6,570 nucleotides of DNA from Tannerella sp. (GTDB taxonomy: Bacteria > Bacteroidota > Bacteroidia > Bacteroidales > Tannerellaceae). The translations under genes were made by a program, and so were the position numbers. Below the pieces are notes generated by a model. It ran no database searches, had not been told where the DNA came from, and worked only from the letters and a program-made list of their open reading frames with translations. Positions 1-6,282 of this stretch are shown here, piece by piece. Location: assembly GCA_031272655.1 (NCBI GenBank), contig JAISTJ010000038.1, positions 1-6,570 of the forward strand, given 5' to 3'. Position 1 is the stretch's first letter, and every line of letters starts with the position of its first letter.

Positions 1-495
1 CAGGTAGGACCACAAGTGGCAGAGAAACTCGGTCTGCCGCAAGTAACTTATACAGAGGAGATTATGGCGATTGAGAACGGCAAAGTTAAGGTCAAGCGCA
101 GCATCACCGGCGGCATAGAAATCGTGGAAGCGCCGATGCCGCTCGTGCTGACGGTCAACGGCAGCGCCGCCCCGTGCCGCCCCCGCAATGCCCGCCTCGT
201 GCAGAAGTACAAACACGCGCTCGGCGCACAGGAAAAGGCTGAACGCACCAAAGACGGCGCCACGCTACCATACAGCGAACTCTATGACAAGTACGCGTAC
301 CTTAATATAAAGGAGTGGAGCGTTGCCGACGTGGACGGCGACACGCAGCAGTGCGGTCTATCAGGCTCGCCTACAAAGGTCAAGGCGATTGAAAACATTG
401 TCTTTCAGGCAAAAGAGAGCAAAAGCATCACCGGCGCCGACAGCGACGTCGAAGAACTGATTAAAGAACTGATTTCAAGTCATACAATAGGATAA
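1..495 (+). CDS. etfB: Electron transfer flavoprotein beta subunit, 5'-truncated by the window edge
   Basis: This is the C-terminal 164 residues of EtfB, open in frame from base 1, so the gene starts before the window. EtfB pairs with EtfA in a cytoplasmic heterodimer that holds FAD plus a second nucleotide (AMP, or FAD in bifurcating forms) and shuttles electrons with flavin dehydrogenases. The visible part opens inside the nucleotide-binding loop (QVGPQVAEKLGLPQVTY, residues 1-17). It continues through the partner recognition loop (PRNARLVQKYKHA, 61-73), where Leu66 lines up by eye with the docking leucine of human ETF beta. It ends with the family motif CGLSGSPTKVK (118-128) and a short acidic tail. 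The stretch at 74-117 is longer than in mitochondrial ETF, as is common in anaerobe proteins. The GTG at 16 is not the start, because the homology runs upstream of it. The stop lies 6 bases before etfA, so the two are almost certainly co-transcribed. Whether it is a bifurcating type cannot be decided without the missing N-terminus. Confidence 0.95.
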   Translation, partial: QVGPQVAEKLGLPQVTYTEEIMAIENGKVKVKRSITGGIEIVEAPMPLVLTVNGSAAPCRPRNARLVQKYKHALGAQEKAERTKDGATLPYSELYDKYAYLNIKEWSVADVDGDTQQCGLSGSPTKVKAIENIVFQAKESKSITGADSDVEELIKELISSHTIG

Positions 496-501
496 ACGAA
501 G

Positions 502-1521
502 ATGAACAATTTATTTGTATATTGCGAGATAGAAGACGGCGTGATAGCCGATGTAAGCCTTGAACTGCTGACTAAGGGTCGCGCGCTGGCTAACACCCTT
601 AACTGCCAACTCGAAGCAATAGTGGCAGGCAGCCGCTTGGATGGCATTGAAAAACAGGCGTTTCCTTACGGGGTGGACAAACTGCATGTCTTTGACGACG
701 AGCGCCTCTACCCCTACACTTCGTTGCCGCACACTTCCATTCTGATAAACCTTTTCCGCGCCGAGAAGCCCCAGATATGTCTCATGGGAGCGACGGTCAT
801 AGGGCGCGACCTCGGTCCGCGCGTCTCGTCAGCCCTCAAAAGCGGTTTGACGGCCGACTGCACCTCGCTTGAGATTGGCTCGCACGAAGACAAAAAAGCA
901 GGTGTTACCTACGAGAACCTCCTCTATCAGATACGTCCCGCTTTCGGCGGCAACATCGTGGCGACTATCATCAACCCCGAACATCGCCCCCAGATGGCTA
1001 CCGTCCGCGAAGGAGTGATGAAAAAGGAAATACTTAGCGAAGACTATAAAGGCGAGGTCGTCAAACACCGCGTAGCCGACTATGTGCCTGATACCGACTA
1101 TGTTATAAAAGTCATCGAGCGCAACATCGTCAAGGCGAAAAACAACGTCCGCAACGCCCCGATAATCGTTTCCGGCGGCTACGGCGTTGGCTCGCGCGAG
1201 AACTTTAGCCTCCTCTTCGACCTTGCCAAGACCATCAACGGCGAGGTAGGCGCCTCGCGCGCCGCCGTGGACGCCGGTTTCTGCGACCACGACCGACAGA
1301 TAGGGCAGACAGGCGTTACCGTCCGCCCCAAACTGTATATCGCCTGCGGCATCTCCGGTCAGATACAGCATATCGCCGGCATGCAGGAGAGTTCTATCAT
1401 CATCTCTATCAACACCGACCCCGACGCGCCTATCAACACCATAGCCGACTATGTGATAACCGGCGCCATCGAAGACGTTATCCCAAAGATGATTAAGTAC
1501 TACAAGAAGAACTCTAAATAA
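502..1521 (+). CDS. etfA: Electron transfer flavoprotein alpha subunit
   Basis: This is a complete 339-residue EtfA, close to normal length, which carries the redox FAD of the ETF heterodimer in the cytoplasm. The N-terminal Rossmann-like domain (about 1-210) contains GATVIGRDLGPRVSS (96-110) and GLTADCTSLE (115-124), both typical of the family. The C-terminal FAD domain (about 218-335) contains SGGYGVGSRENF (224-235), GEVGASRAAVDAG (247-259), QIGQTGVTV (266-274), GISGQIQHIAGM (283-294) and NTDPDAPI (304-311). Arg253, Thr270 and His290 correspond to the flavin-contacting Arg249, Thr266 and His286 of human ETF alpha, so the FAD site looks intact. The ATG at 502 follows the etfB stop by 6 bases and has no Shine-Dalgarno, as expected in Bacteroidota. 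In many Bacteroidota I would expect an acyl-CoA dehydrogenase gene next; instead a convergent gene begins its 3' end 18 bases later. The electron partner is therefore not visible here. Confidence 0.97.
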   Translation: MNNLFVYCEIEDGVIADVSLELLTKGRALANTLNCQLEAIVAGSRLDGIEKQAFPYGVDKLHVFDDERLYPYTSLPHTSILINLFRAEKPQICLMGATVIGRDLGPRVSSALKSGLTADCTSLEIGSHEDKKAGVTYENLLYQIRPAFGGNIVATIINPEHRPQMATVREGVMKKEILSEDYKGEVVKHRVADYVPDTDYVIKVIERNIVKAKNNVRNAPIIVSGGYGVGSRENFSLLFDLAKTINGEVGASRAAVDAGFCDHDRQIGQTGVTVRPKLYIACGISGQIQHIAGMQESSIIISINTDPDAPINTIADYVITGAIEDVIPKMIKYYKKNSK

Positions 1522-1539
1522 CAGTAATTTTTTTAATTA

Positions 1540-3234
1540 TCAATTACTTACAACGCATTCCTTCTTGAAGAATGCGATGCCGTATTTGAGGATTTTTGGG
1601 TAACCTTCGGCGATGAACTCGTCGGCATAATTATTGTCTTCAATTTGCCGAAGCGCTTCTTTGCTTTTGGCAATCAATGTCTCGTAAGCGTCAGAAATCT
1701 TCACTTCAATGATTATGACGGGTAACTTGTACGATTTCGGGCGCATGAAGATATCGCTGCGACCGTCGCCCGTCTCGCGGTTCGACTTTACCTCATATTC
1801 GCCTGTGCCGATCAGCAATGCCGTCAGGAAGCCGTGATAGAAGTTCTCAGCTGTGTCGTAGTAACTGATTGACCGGATTAGAACGTCCGACAACAATGTT
1901 TCGGCTTTTGCAGCATCGCCGGCTATCAGTGCGCGGACTAACTCTTGCGGGAGTTTATTGACCTTAACGGTTTTCTCAAACCATTCGCTTATTTGGTCTA
2001 AATAGATAGTTTTAATTTCGGTGTTCGGAATAGCGAGAATGAGATGGAGTTTGTTGTTTTTAAACTTCTCGCCGACTTTTTTAAGGTAGCCGGTGAAGAA
2101 CAGGAAGTTCCAGAGGTTATCTATCGAATCCTCGACGTCGTTGTAAGTGATATTTTCTTTTACGGCTTTTTCTATTGTGCCGCCTGCCATAAGCGTTTCC
2201 AACTCGCTCTGGGCATTGGCGTCAACAACCTTGTCTATCAGAGTACGAATGATAGCATTTCCGCTCGTATTTGCCCAGTAGGCTCTGGGGAAAGCATTGT
2301 TACTTGCTATCAATTCGCTGATCTGGTTGATAATACTCCATGGGTTATAGACCTCCGTGTCGCCGAAAAGATAGCCGTCGTACCACTCTTTCAGTTCATC
2401 GTGTTTCATATCCAAACCAAAGTATCGAAGCATTTCATCAACTTCCTGTTGTGTAAAACCGAAATGTTCGGAATATTTTTTGCTTAAGATAGAAATCATG
2501 GACGGGTTGTTAAGTCCGGTGAAGATACTCTCTTTGGAAATGCGCAGGCAGCCGGTCATCACTGCAAATGCCAGTGAGTCATTATCTTTGAGCGACGAAG
2601 AGAACATCGAGCGGATGAGTTCGAGCATCTTGTCATAATAATTGCCGGTAAATGCGCTCTCGAGCGGCACGTCGTATTCGTCTATAAGTATCACTGCTTT
2701 CTTGTCGTAGTAGTTATGCAGACAGTCTGACAGGAACTTGAGACAGTCAGGGAAATCGCTGTCGGGCGCAGCTCTGTCAAGAAAACGGCGAAAGCCTATT
2801 CTAACTGACTCGGATATTTTTTCCGAATATGCAATGTTGGCATGTCGCTCATATTCATAGTAGATGCATTTTTTGAAGGCTTCATACGCTACTTCCCATG
2901 TGCTTGCTTTTATTTCCTTGAACGACAGAAATATAACCGGATACTGCCCAAAATGTTGCATATACTTTTCGCCTGCCTGCTCTATCTTCAAACCGTTGAA
3001 CAGATGGCGTTTATCTTTGTTATCACGCCTCAGTTCGCAGTTGTGCTCGAAGAACGACTTTAACATGGACATATTAAGCGTCTTGCCGAAGCGACGTGGG
3101 CGGGTGATAAGCGTTACCTCCGCAGGATTGTCGAACAAATCTTTTATTAACAGCGACTTATCTATATAATAGTAGCCGCCCCCTATCTGGCTGTCGAACT
3201 TGCTGTCGCCTATTTTAAGCAGTTTCTTTTCCAT
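1540..3234 (-). CDS. AAA-ATPase-like protein with C-terminal PD-(D/E)XK nuclease-like domain
   Basis: This 564-residue protein belongs to the Bacteroidota/Clostridia family that joins an AAA-ATPase-like domain (Pfam AAA-ATPase_like) to a PD-(D/E)XK domain (DUF1703 type). The N-terminus shows IGGGYYYIDKSLLI (17-30), then the family's altered P-loop TRPRRFGKT (44-52). A Walker B strand VILIDEYD (181-188) follows, then TGCLRISKESIFTGLNN (227-243) and WYDGYLFG...VYNPWSI (284-301). The C-terminal part keeps a nuclease-like core: Glu479/Glu481, Asp494 in GDGRSDIFM, IIIEVK with Glu510 and Lys512, and Gln530 in the following helix. The catalytic set therefore appears complete and the gene is intact. 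It is probably a cytoplasmic NTP-dependent nucleic-acid enzyme. The family's biological role is not settled, and its members often occur as many scattered copies per genome, suggesting mobility or selfish spread. The start ATG at 3234 is supported by a promoter 31 bases upstream. It converges on etfA and is likely a single-gene unit. Confidence 0.93.
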   Translation of the reverse strand: MEKKLLKIGDSKFDSQIGGGYYYIDKSLLIKDLFDNPAEVTLITRPRRFGKTLNMSMLKSFFEHNCELRRDNKDKRHLFNGLKIEQAGEKYMQHFGQYPVIFLSFKEIKASTWEVAYEAFKKCIYYEYERHANIAYSEKISESVRIGFRRFLDRAAPDSDFPDCLKFLSDCLHNYYDKKAVILIDEYDVPLESAFTGNYYDKMLELIRSMFSSSLKDNDSLAFAVMTGCLRISKESIFTGLNNPSMISILSKKYSEHFGFTQQEVDEMLRYFGLDMKHDELKEWYDGYLFGDTEVYNPWSIINQISELIASNNAFPRAYWANTSGNAIIRTLIDKVVDANAQSELETLMAGGTIEKAVKENITYNDVEDSIDNLWNFLFFTGYLKKVGEKFKNNKLHLILAIPNTEIKTIYLDQISEWFEKTVKVNKLPQELVRALIAGDAAKAETLLSDVLIRSISYYDTAENFYHGFLTALLIGTGEYEVKSNRETGDGRSDIFMRPKSYKLPVIIIEVKISDAYETLIAKSKEALRQIEDNNYADEFIAEGYPKILKYGIAFFKKECVVSN

Positions 3235-3265
3235 AATTGCGCTGTTTTTTTGAATTTTATGGCTA

Positions 3266-3297
3266 CAAAGATAAGAATTTATCCCTGAATTTAAAAA
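3266..3297 (-). promoter_or_regulatory. Bacteroidota-type promoter of the AAA/PD-(D/E)XK gene
   Basis: Read on the minus strand, TATCTTTG (3273 to 3266) matches the -7 consensus TAnnTTTG of the primary sigma factor in Bacteroidota. An AT block TTTTT (3297 to 3293), 19 bases further upstream, takes the place of the -33 TTTG and is imperfect. The -7 element ends 31 bases before the ATG at 3234, giving a short AT-rich leader of about 25 bases. Assignment is by consensus only. Confidence 0.6.
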
Positions 3298-3437
3298 TTT
3301 GCAGAGAGAAAATTAACAAAAGTTCCATAGCCATTGCGCCTTCGTCAGACAGACAATACAAATTCAACTGGAAACTTAGTGAAAGCTGTTATTTCGGACA
3401 CAAAAAACGAACCGAGCAAAAACGGCAACAACCACTC

Positions 3438-3465
3438 AAGCCAAAACAATTGTCTGTTTCGGCTT
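3438..3465 (-). terminator. Possible transcription terminator of the SPFH operon (imperfect hairpin)
   Basis: The arms AAGCC (3438-3442) and GGCTT (3461-3465) pair, then one A/C mismatch, then AAACA (3444-3448) pairs with TGTTT (3455-3459), around a 6-base loop. It sits 32 bases after the stop of the zinc-ribbon gene, the last gene of the minus-strand operon, where a terminator would be expected. No U-tract follows immediately on the minus strand; the nearest T-run is about 16 bases on (3422 to 3418). It could equally be a 3' stabilising stem or chance. Confidence 0.35.
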
Positions 3466-3497
3466 AATAGGTACTTGTGTAACACAGAGAATTATTC

Positions 3498-4394
3498 CTA
3501 TCCTCCAAATAATGAAATTAATATCAAAATTCCCAAAAGCACTAAAAAAAGCAACCAAATCCACCAAGACGTTGATTTTTTTTCTTCAACATTTTCTTCA
3601 ATCGGAGTGCCGAATATTATTCCCTTCATTATTGCCCTGTCCCTGACAATATCATCTCCGGAATTTGTATGACATTCAATATCTGCTTCGTATGGAATAC
3701 CAAATACTTCATGCATCACTTTTGAAATTAACCGAGCAGCGCCTTCTGCGTCATTGCCAAAATCAATGGCATATTCATAGACTTTAATATTATTGGCATC
3801 AAAACTGATTTTTTCTGTAAATAGTTCGTAAATATCCAAGTTCCTGAATTTTCGCAGTTTCAAATCATCACCGCTTACTACATCAGGCAAAAATATGGAA
3901 ACTATCATCAGATGTTTTTTTGATAAATCCGTATTAGGAAAAAACTCGCTATAGTCAACTGCTGAGTTTAAATTCCTTAGAATGCCGCAATTACAATCAA
4001 TCATCTTCCCATTTATATCTTTATAATAAATGTCAGTAGCAACATGTACAACCGTTTCGCCGATAGGAGGAATTTGTAAATCTAAATGACGTTTCAAAGC
4101 AGGAACCAATTCCTTGAATACTTTGCTGTCGTCTTTATAGCCCGACTGCTCAATGTTAATTCCCTGCTGTTGCAAACGAATTAATAAACTTCCGCAAAAC
4201 TCGCAGTTCTGCAGGTTTCTAATGTTTGCCCCGCAATTAGGGCAGATTGCTTGTTGATGTTGAGTGTTACTCATTGTTGCCGATTTCGGAAACAAATCGT
4301 TGCCACAAGTAGTACACTTGCTTCCATTCACTAATGGTAAGTTTGTTGTGCCGCAAGTCCGGCATATTACTTCGCCCAATAATACATTTGACAT
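3498..4394 (-). CDS. Double zinc-ribbon protein with C-terminal membrane anchor
   Basis: This 298-residue protein has three visible parts. Two zinc ribbons lie at the N-terminus: CRTC/CTTC with Cys11, 14, 27 and 30, and CPNC/CEFC with Cys51, 54, 64 and 67. Each is a complete four-cysteine site. A soluble domain of about 90-265 follows that I do not recognise; it has an extra CNC pair at 134-136. One hydrophobic segment (about 277-296, rich in W, L and I), preceded by EEKK, ends the chain. There is no signal peptide, so a tail anchor with the body in the cytoplasm is likely. It is the last gene of the four-gene operon; its ATG at 4394 is 2 bases after the previous stop. Zinc-ribbon membrane proteins accompany YdjI-type SPFH proteins elsewhere (for example Bacillus YdjG), so a role as partner or adaptor of the SPFH protein is inferred from context, not shown. 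The gene is AT-rich compared with etfBA. Confidence 0.85.
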   Translation of the reverse strand: MSNVLLGEVICRTCGTTNLPLVNGSKCTTCGNDLFPKSATMSNTQHQQAICPNCGANIRNLQNCEFCGSLLIRLQQQGINIEQSGYKDDSKVFKELVPALKRHLDLQIPPIGETVVHVATDIYYKDINGKMIDCNCGILRNLNSAVDYSEFFPNTDLSKKHLMIVSIFLPDVVSGDDLKLRKFRNLDIYELFTEKISFDANNIKVYEYAIDFGNDAEGAARLISKVMHEVFGIPYEADIECHTNSGDDIVRDRAIMKGIIFGTPIEENVEEKKSTSWWIWLLFLVLLGILILISLFGG

Positions 4395-4396
4395 AA

Positions 4397-4714
4397 TTAT
4401 TTATTTTTTAAATTGTTAATAACTTGTTCCAACTTACTTGTACTTAAATGGGATATACCAAAATAGACACAAGAAGTATCTACAGTACAGCCCAATCCTT
4501 CAGACGCGAAATTTTGAGTGAAAATCTCAAATATCTTTGACATTTCTGTTTCAGCAAGACATACGAGTTTGTTCTCTTTTGAATAACGATACTGTTGAGA
4601 GGTCTTAACAGGATATTTCTGTAAATATATCCCGATTTCTTTAGATAATAAGGCATTCATTTTTAATTCCAATAAATTGCCTGCTTCTTCGATTAAATCT
4701 GTTCTTTCTTTCAT
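4397..4714 (-). CDS. Hypothetical 105-residue protein of the SPFH operon
   Basis: I do not recognise this protein. It is 105 residues long and soluble by appearance, with no signal peptide or membrane segment. The N-terminal third (about 3-33) looks like an amphipathic helix rich in E, L and K; the middle (43-75) is mixed; the end (91-105) is a lysine-rich helix. There are three cysteines, Cys52, Cys76 and Cys82, too sparse for a zinc ribbon. The pattern of helix, strands, helix could be a small alpha/beta fold, but that is a guess. Coding status is supported by its place: same strand, 32 bases after the membrane-protein gene and only 2 bases before the zinc-ribbon gene, with an ATG start preceded by an A/T-rich leader. 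It is probably translated from the same mRNA as the SPFH protein. Confidence 0.7.
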   Translation of the reverse strand: MKERTDLIEEAGNLLELKMNALLSKEIGIYLQKYPVKTSQQYRYSKENKLVCLAETEMSKIFEIFTQNFASEGLGCTVDTSCVYFGISHLSTSKLEQVINNLKNK

Positions 4715-4746
4715 ATACTTAAAATTAATAATTATAAATCAGTTAA

Positions 4747-5091
4747 TTAAACATTCTTTGATACTAAATGGGTTATCACCAGCACTATCGCTTCGAAGGC
4801 GACAATCAGGATGACGGCAAGCAAATAGCCGTTGTCTTCGTAGCGTTGCGGGGCTATTAGGCCGAGAATGAACTCTACAAGACCGAAAAACGAGAAAAGA
4901 AACGAAAGTGAAATCCGAAATCCGTCTTTAAGCGTAATAATACTCAAAAGATAGAGCAAAACGGTGTTTGCGATAATCACTCCGCTGTTTAGCAGCATGT
5001 TAAAGGCGGGATATACCGACAAAATACTGCCTATAAGCAGGTTGGCAATGAGCAGGATGAATCCTGTAATCAAAACTATATTCTTCGTCAT
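4747..5091 (-). CDS. Small four-helix integral membrane protein of the SPFH operon
   Basis: This 114-residue protein is almost entirely membrane-embedded. Four hydrophobic segments lie at about 4-25, 34-54, 58-79 and 88-110, separated by short loops; the only clearly polar ones are LKDGF (54-58) and PQRYEDNG (81-88). An even number of helices places both ends on the same side of the membrane. I choose the ATG at 5091 because it begins 2 bases after the stop of the SPFH gene. A longer frame to 5199 exists, but its extra 36 residues overlap the SPFH coding sequence and are polar, unlike the rest. I recognise no named family. The tight coupling to an SPFH gene suggests a membrane partner or anchor for that protein, which has no membrane segment of its own. 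That role is inferred. Confidence 0.8.
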   Translation of the reverse strand: MTKNIVLITGFILLIANLLIGSILSVYPAFNMLLNSGVIIANTVLLYLLSIITLKDGFRISLSFLFSFFGLVEFILGLIAPQRYEDNGYLLAVILIVAFEAIVLVITHLVSKNV

Positions 5092-5093
5092 TG

Positions 5094-6203
5094 TTATATA
5101 TTGTTTGGCATCGGCGGTGGCATTTGCTGTCCGCCGAAATGGTTTGTAAATTCTTGTAACTCCGAGATTTTTACCCAGTTTGGCAATCCCTGTTTCCACG
5201 CCATAGTGTCGGGAGTGATTTGCCGTTGGGCGATGAGATTGGCGACCGTCTGAAAATCAAAACCGCCTTGCTGAGCATTGTTCAGGTAGAGAAAATAAGA
5301 TACCGGCGGCGTCATCGGTGGAGGGGTTGCCGGATTGGTATTCATCGTGTTGGCGAACAGGCCGCCCATCTGAGCGCCAACGCCAATACCGGCGCCAAGT
5401 CCGGCTCCGATGTTCATCATCCCGCCGCCCTCGTTTTTGGCTGCGGCTTGCATCACATCGAAACTGCGTTCCATCTGATAGACATCGCGTCCCGTGATTT
5501 TCATCCGCGCCGCAAGGTCTTTAGCCTCTTTCAGTTTTATGATGCTTGGGTCGTCTTGCGGCACGTTGATAGAAACGTAGGAAAATTCGATAAGTTCGAT
5601 GCCGTACTTGTTGAAAGTGGCATTGAGTTTCTCGTTGGTGTATTCCGACATGTCAACCAAATGCACGTTAATATCAAGGATTGAGATGTTTTCCATTGCG
5701 ATTTTCTGCGAGATAAGGGCGCTCAACTGAGCCAGTACCTTCCCTTTGAAATACTGTTCAATTTTATCAGAGGTAAAGGAAGTCATATTACTGATGAGCG
5801 TTTCGAGGAACTTGCGCGGGTCTTTCACACGGATGCCGTACTGTCCGAAAGCGCGGACAGGTACAATCACGCTGTAGCGCGGGTCTTCGAGTTGGATTGG
5901 AGATGGCGTTCCCCATTTTATGTCCAATTTTGAAATCTGGTTGATAAACCAGACTTCAGCCTTGAAAGGCGATTTCGAGCCAAAAGGCAAGTTTATCAGT
6001 TTGTTGAGCAACGGGATATTTTCCGATTTCAGAGTATGAGTACCGGACTGAAACTCATCGTAAACCGCGCCTCCTTTCACAAAGAACGCCGTTTGAGCAG
6101 GATAAACAACCAACTGAGTGCCGAGCCGCAAGTCGTCCGACGGGAATTTATAGACAAACTCAGTGTCGTTTACTTCGCATTTTACTACATCTATCAAAGC
6201 CAT
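5094..6203 (-). CDS. SPFH (YdjI-like) protein with C-terminal GYF_2 domain
   Basis: This 369-residue protein is an SPFH/band-7 scaffold of the YdjI type. N-terminal landmarks are VVKCEVNDTEFVYKFP (6-21), IPLLNKLINLPFG (63-75), FKAEVWFINQ (80-89), KWGTPSPIQLED (96-107) and VPVRAFGQYGIRVKDP (114-129). The SPFH region and its helical extension run to about 257. A Gly/Ala-rich linker (259-282) and a Pro/Thr stretch (290-300) lead to a GYF_2 domain (about 303-350) with YFLYLNN at its start and AWKQGLPNW (335-343) near its end. The tail ends in MPPPMPNN. There is no signal peptide or membrane helix, so membrane contact must be peripheral or through a partner. YdjI relatives usually end in a zinc ribbon; here that slot holds GYF_2, and zinc ribbons sit in the fourth gene of the operon. 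YdjI of Bacillus acts in membrane stress with PspA-type proteins; that function here is inferred. The ATG at 6203 is supported by a promoter 23 bases upstream. Confidence 0.92.
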   Translation of the reverse strand: MALIDVVKCEVNDTEFVYKFPSDDLRLGTQLVVYPAQTAFFVKGGAVYDEFQSGTHTLKSENIPLLNKLINLPFGSKSPFKAEVWFINQISKLDIKWGTPSPIQLEDPRYSVIVPVRAFGQYGIRVKDPRKFLETLISNMTSFTSDKIEQYFKGKVLAQLSALISQKIAMENISILDINVHLVDMSEYTNEKLNATFNKYGIELIEFSYVSINVPQDDPSIIKLKEAKDLAARMKITGRDVYQMERSFDVMQAAAKNEGGGMMNIGAGLGAGIGVGAQMGGLFANTMNTNPATPPPMTPPVSYFLYLNNAQQGGFDFQTVANLIAQRQITPDTMAWKQGLPNWVKISELQEFTNHFGGQQMPPPMPNNI

Positions 6204-6226
6204 ATTATTGCATTAAATTTTCGCTG

Positions 6227-6260
6227 CAAAGATATACGCATTTTTCTGATTATAAACAAA
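6227..6260 (-). promoter_or_regulatory. Bacteroidota-type promoter of the SPFH operon
   Basis: On the minus strand a -7 element TATCTTTG (6234 to 6227) matches TAnnTTTG exactly, and a -33 TTTG (6260 to 6257) lies 22 bases upstream, slightly wider than the usual 19-21. The -7 element ends 23 bases before the ATG at 6203. It lies between the XRE gene's stop and the SPFH start, so the operon can be transcribed independently of the regulator. Confidence 0.65.
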
Positions 6261-6265
6261 TTTGT
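6256..6265. promoter_or_regulatory. Perfect 10-bp palindrome over the -33 element, candidate operator
   Basis: ACAAATTTGT reads the same on both strands, and one further base pair matches after a one-base skip on each side. It covers the -33 TTTG of the SPFH operon promoter, so a bound dimer would be expected to block transcription. The XRE-like regulator encoded directly upstream is the obvious candidate ligand, but this is inference from position only, and a short AT-rich palindrome can occur by chance. Confidence 0.35.
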
Positions 6266-6282
6266 GTTGCGTAATTGCTTCA

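Larger units (their letters stand above)
3235..3497. other. 263-base AT-rich intergenic region
   Basis: This is the longest gene-free stretch in the window. It lies between the 3' end of the zinc-ribbon gene and the 5' end of the AAA/PD-(D/E)XK gene, both on the minus strand. It holds the promoter at 3266-3297 and an imperfect hairpin at 3438-3465. Two plus-strand open frames cross it, but their predicted peptides are low-complexity, have no recognisable motif and run antisense into neighbouring genes, so I do not call them. I see no tRNA, insertion-sequence end or clear gene remnant. Confidence 0.6.

Noticed and set aside
829..1371. 180-residue open frame antisense to etfA
   Set aside because: It lies wholly within a conserved etfA reading frame; its length is explained by the GC-rich codon use of etfA, and it has no recognisable motif.
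1524..1547. AT-only inverted repeat (GTAATT / AATTAC) with a T-run between etfA and the convergent gene
   Set aside because: The stem is six mostly A-T pairs around a 12-base loop and overlaps the stop of the neighbouring gene, too weak to call a bidirectional terminator.
2044..2487. 147-residue open frame antisense to the AAA/PD-(D/E)XK gene
   Set aside because: It is a shadow of a well-supported gene on the other strand, with no start context or family resemblance.
3237..3672. Two overlapping plus-strand open frames in and beyond the 263-base intergenic region
   Set aside because: The peptides are low-complexity, rich in K, N and S, overlap each other, and the second runs antisense into the zinc-ribbon gene. 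The region instead contains a minus-strand promoter.
5220..5684. 154-residue open frame antisense to the SPFH gene
   Set aside because: It is fully covered by the SPFH coding sequence and the translation shows no domain.
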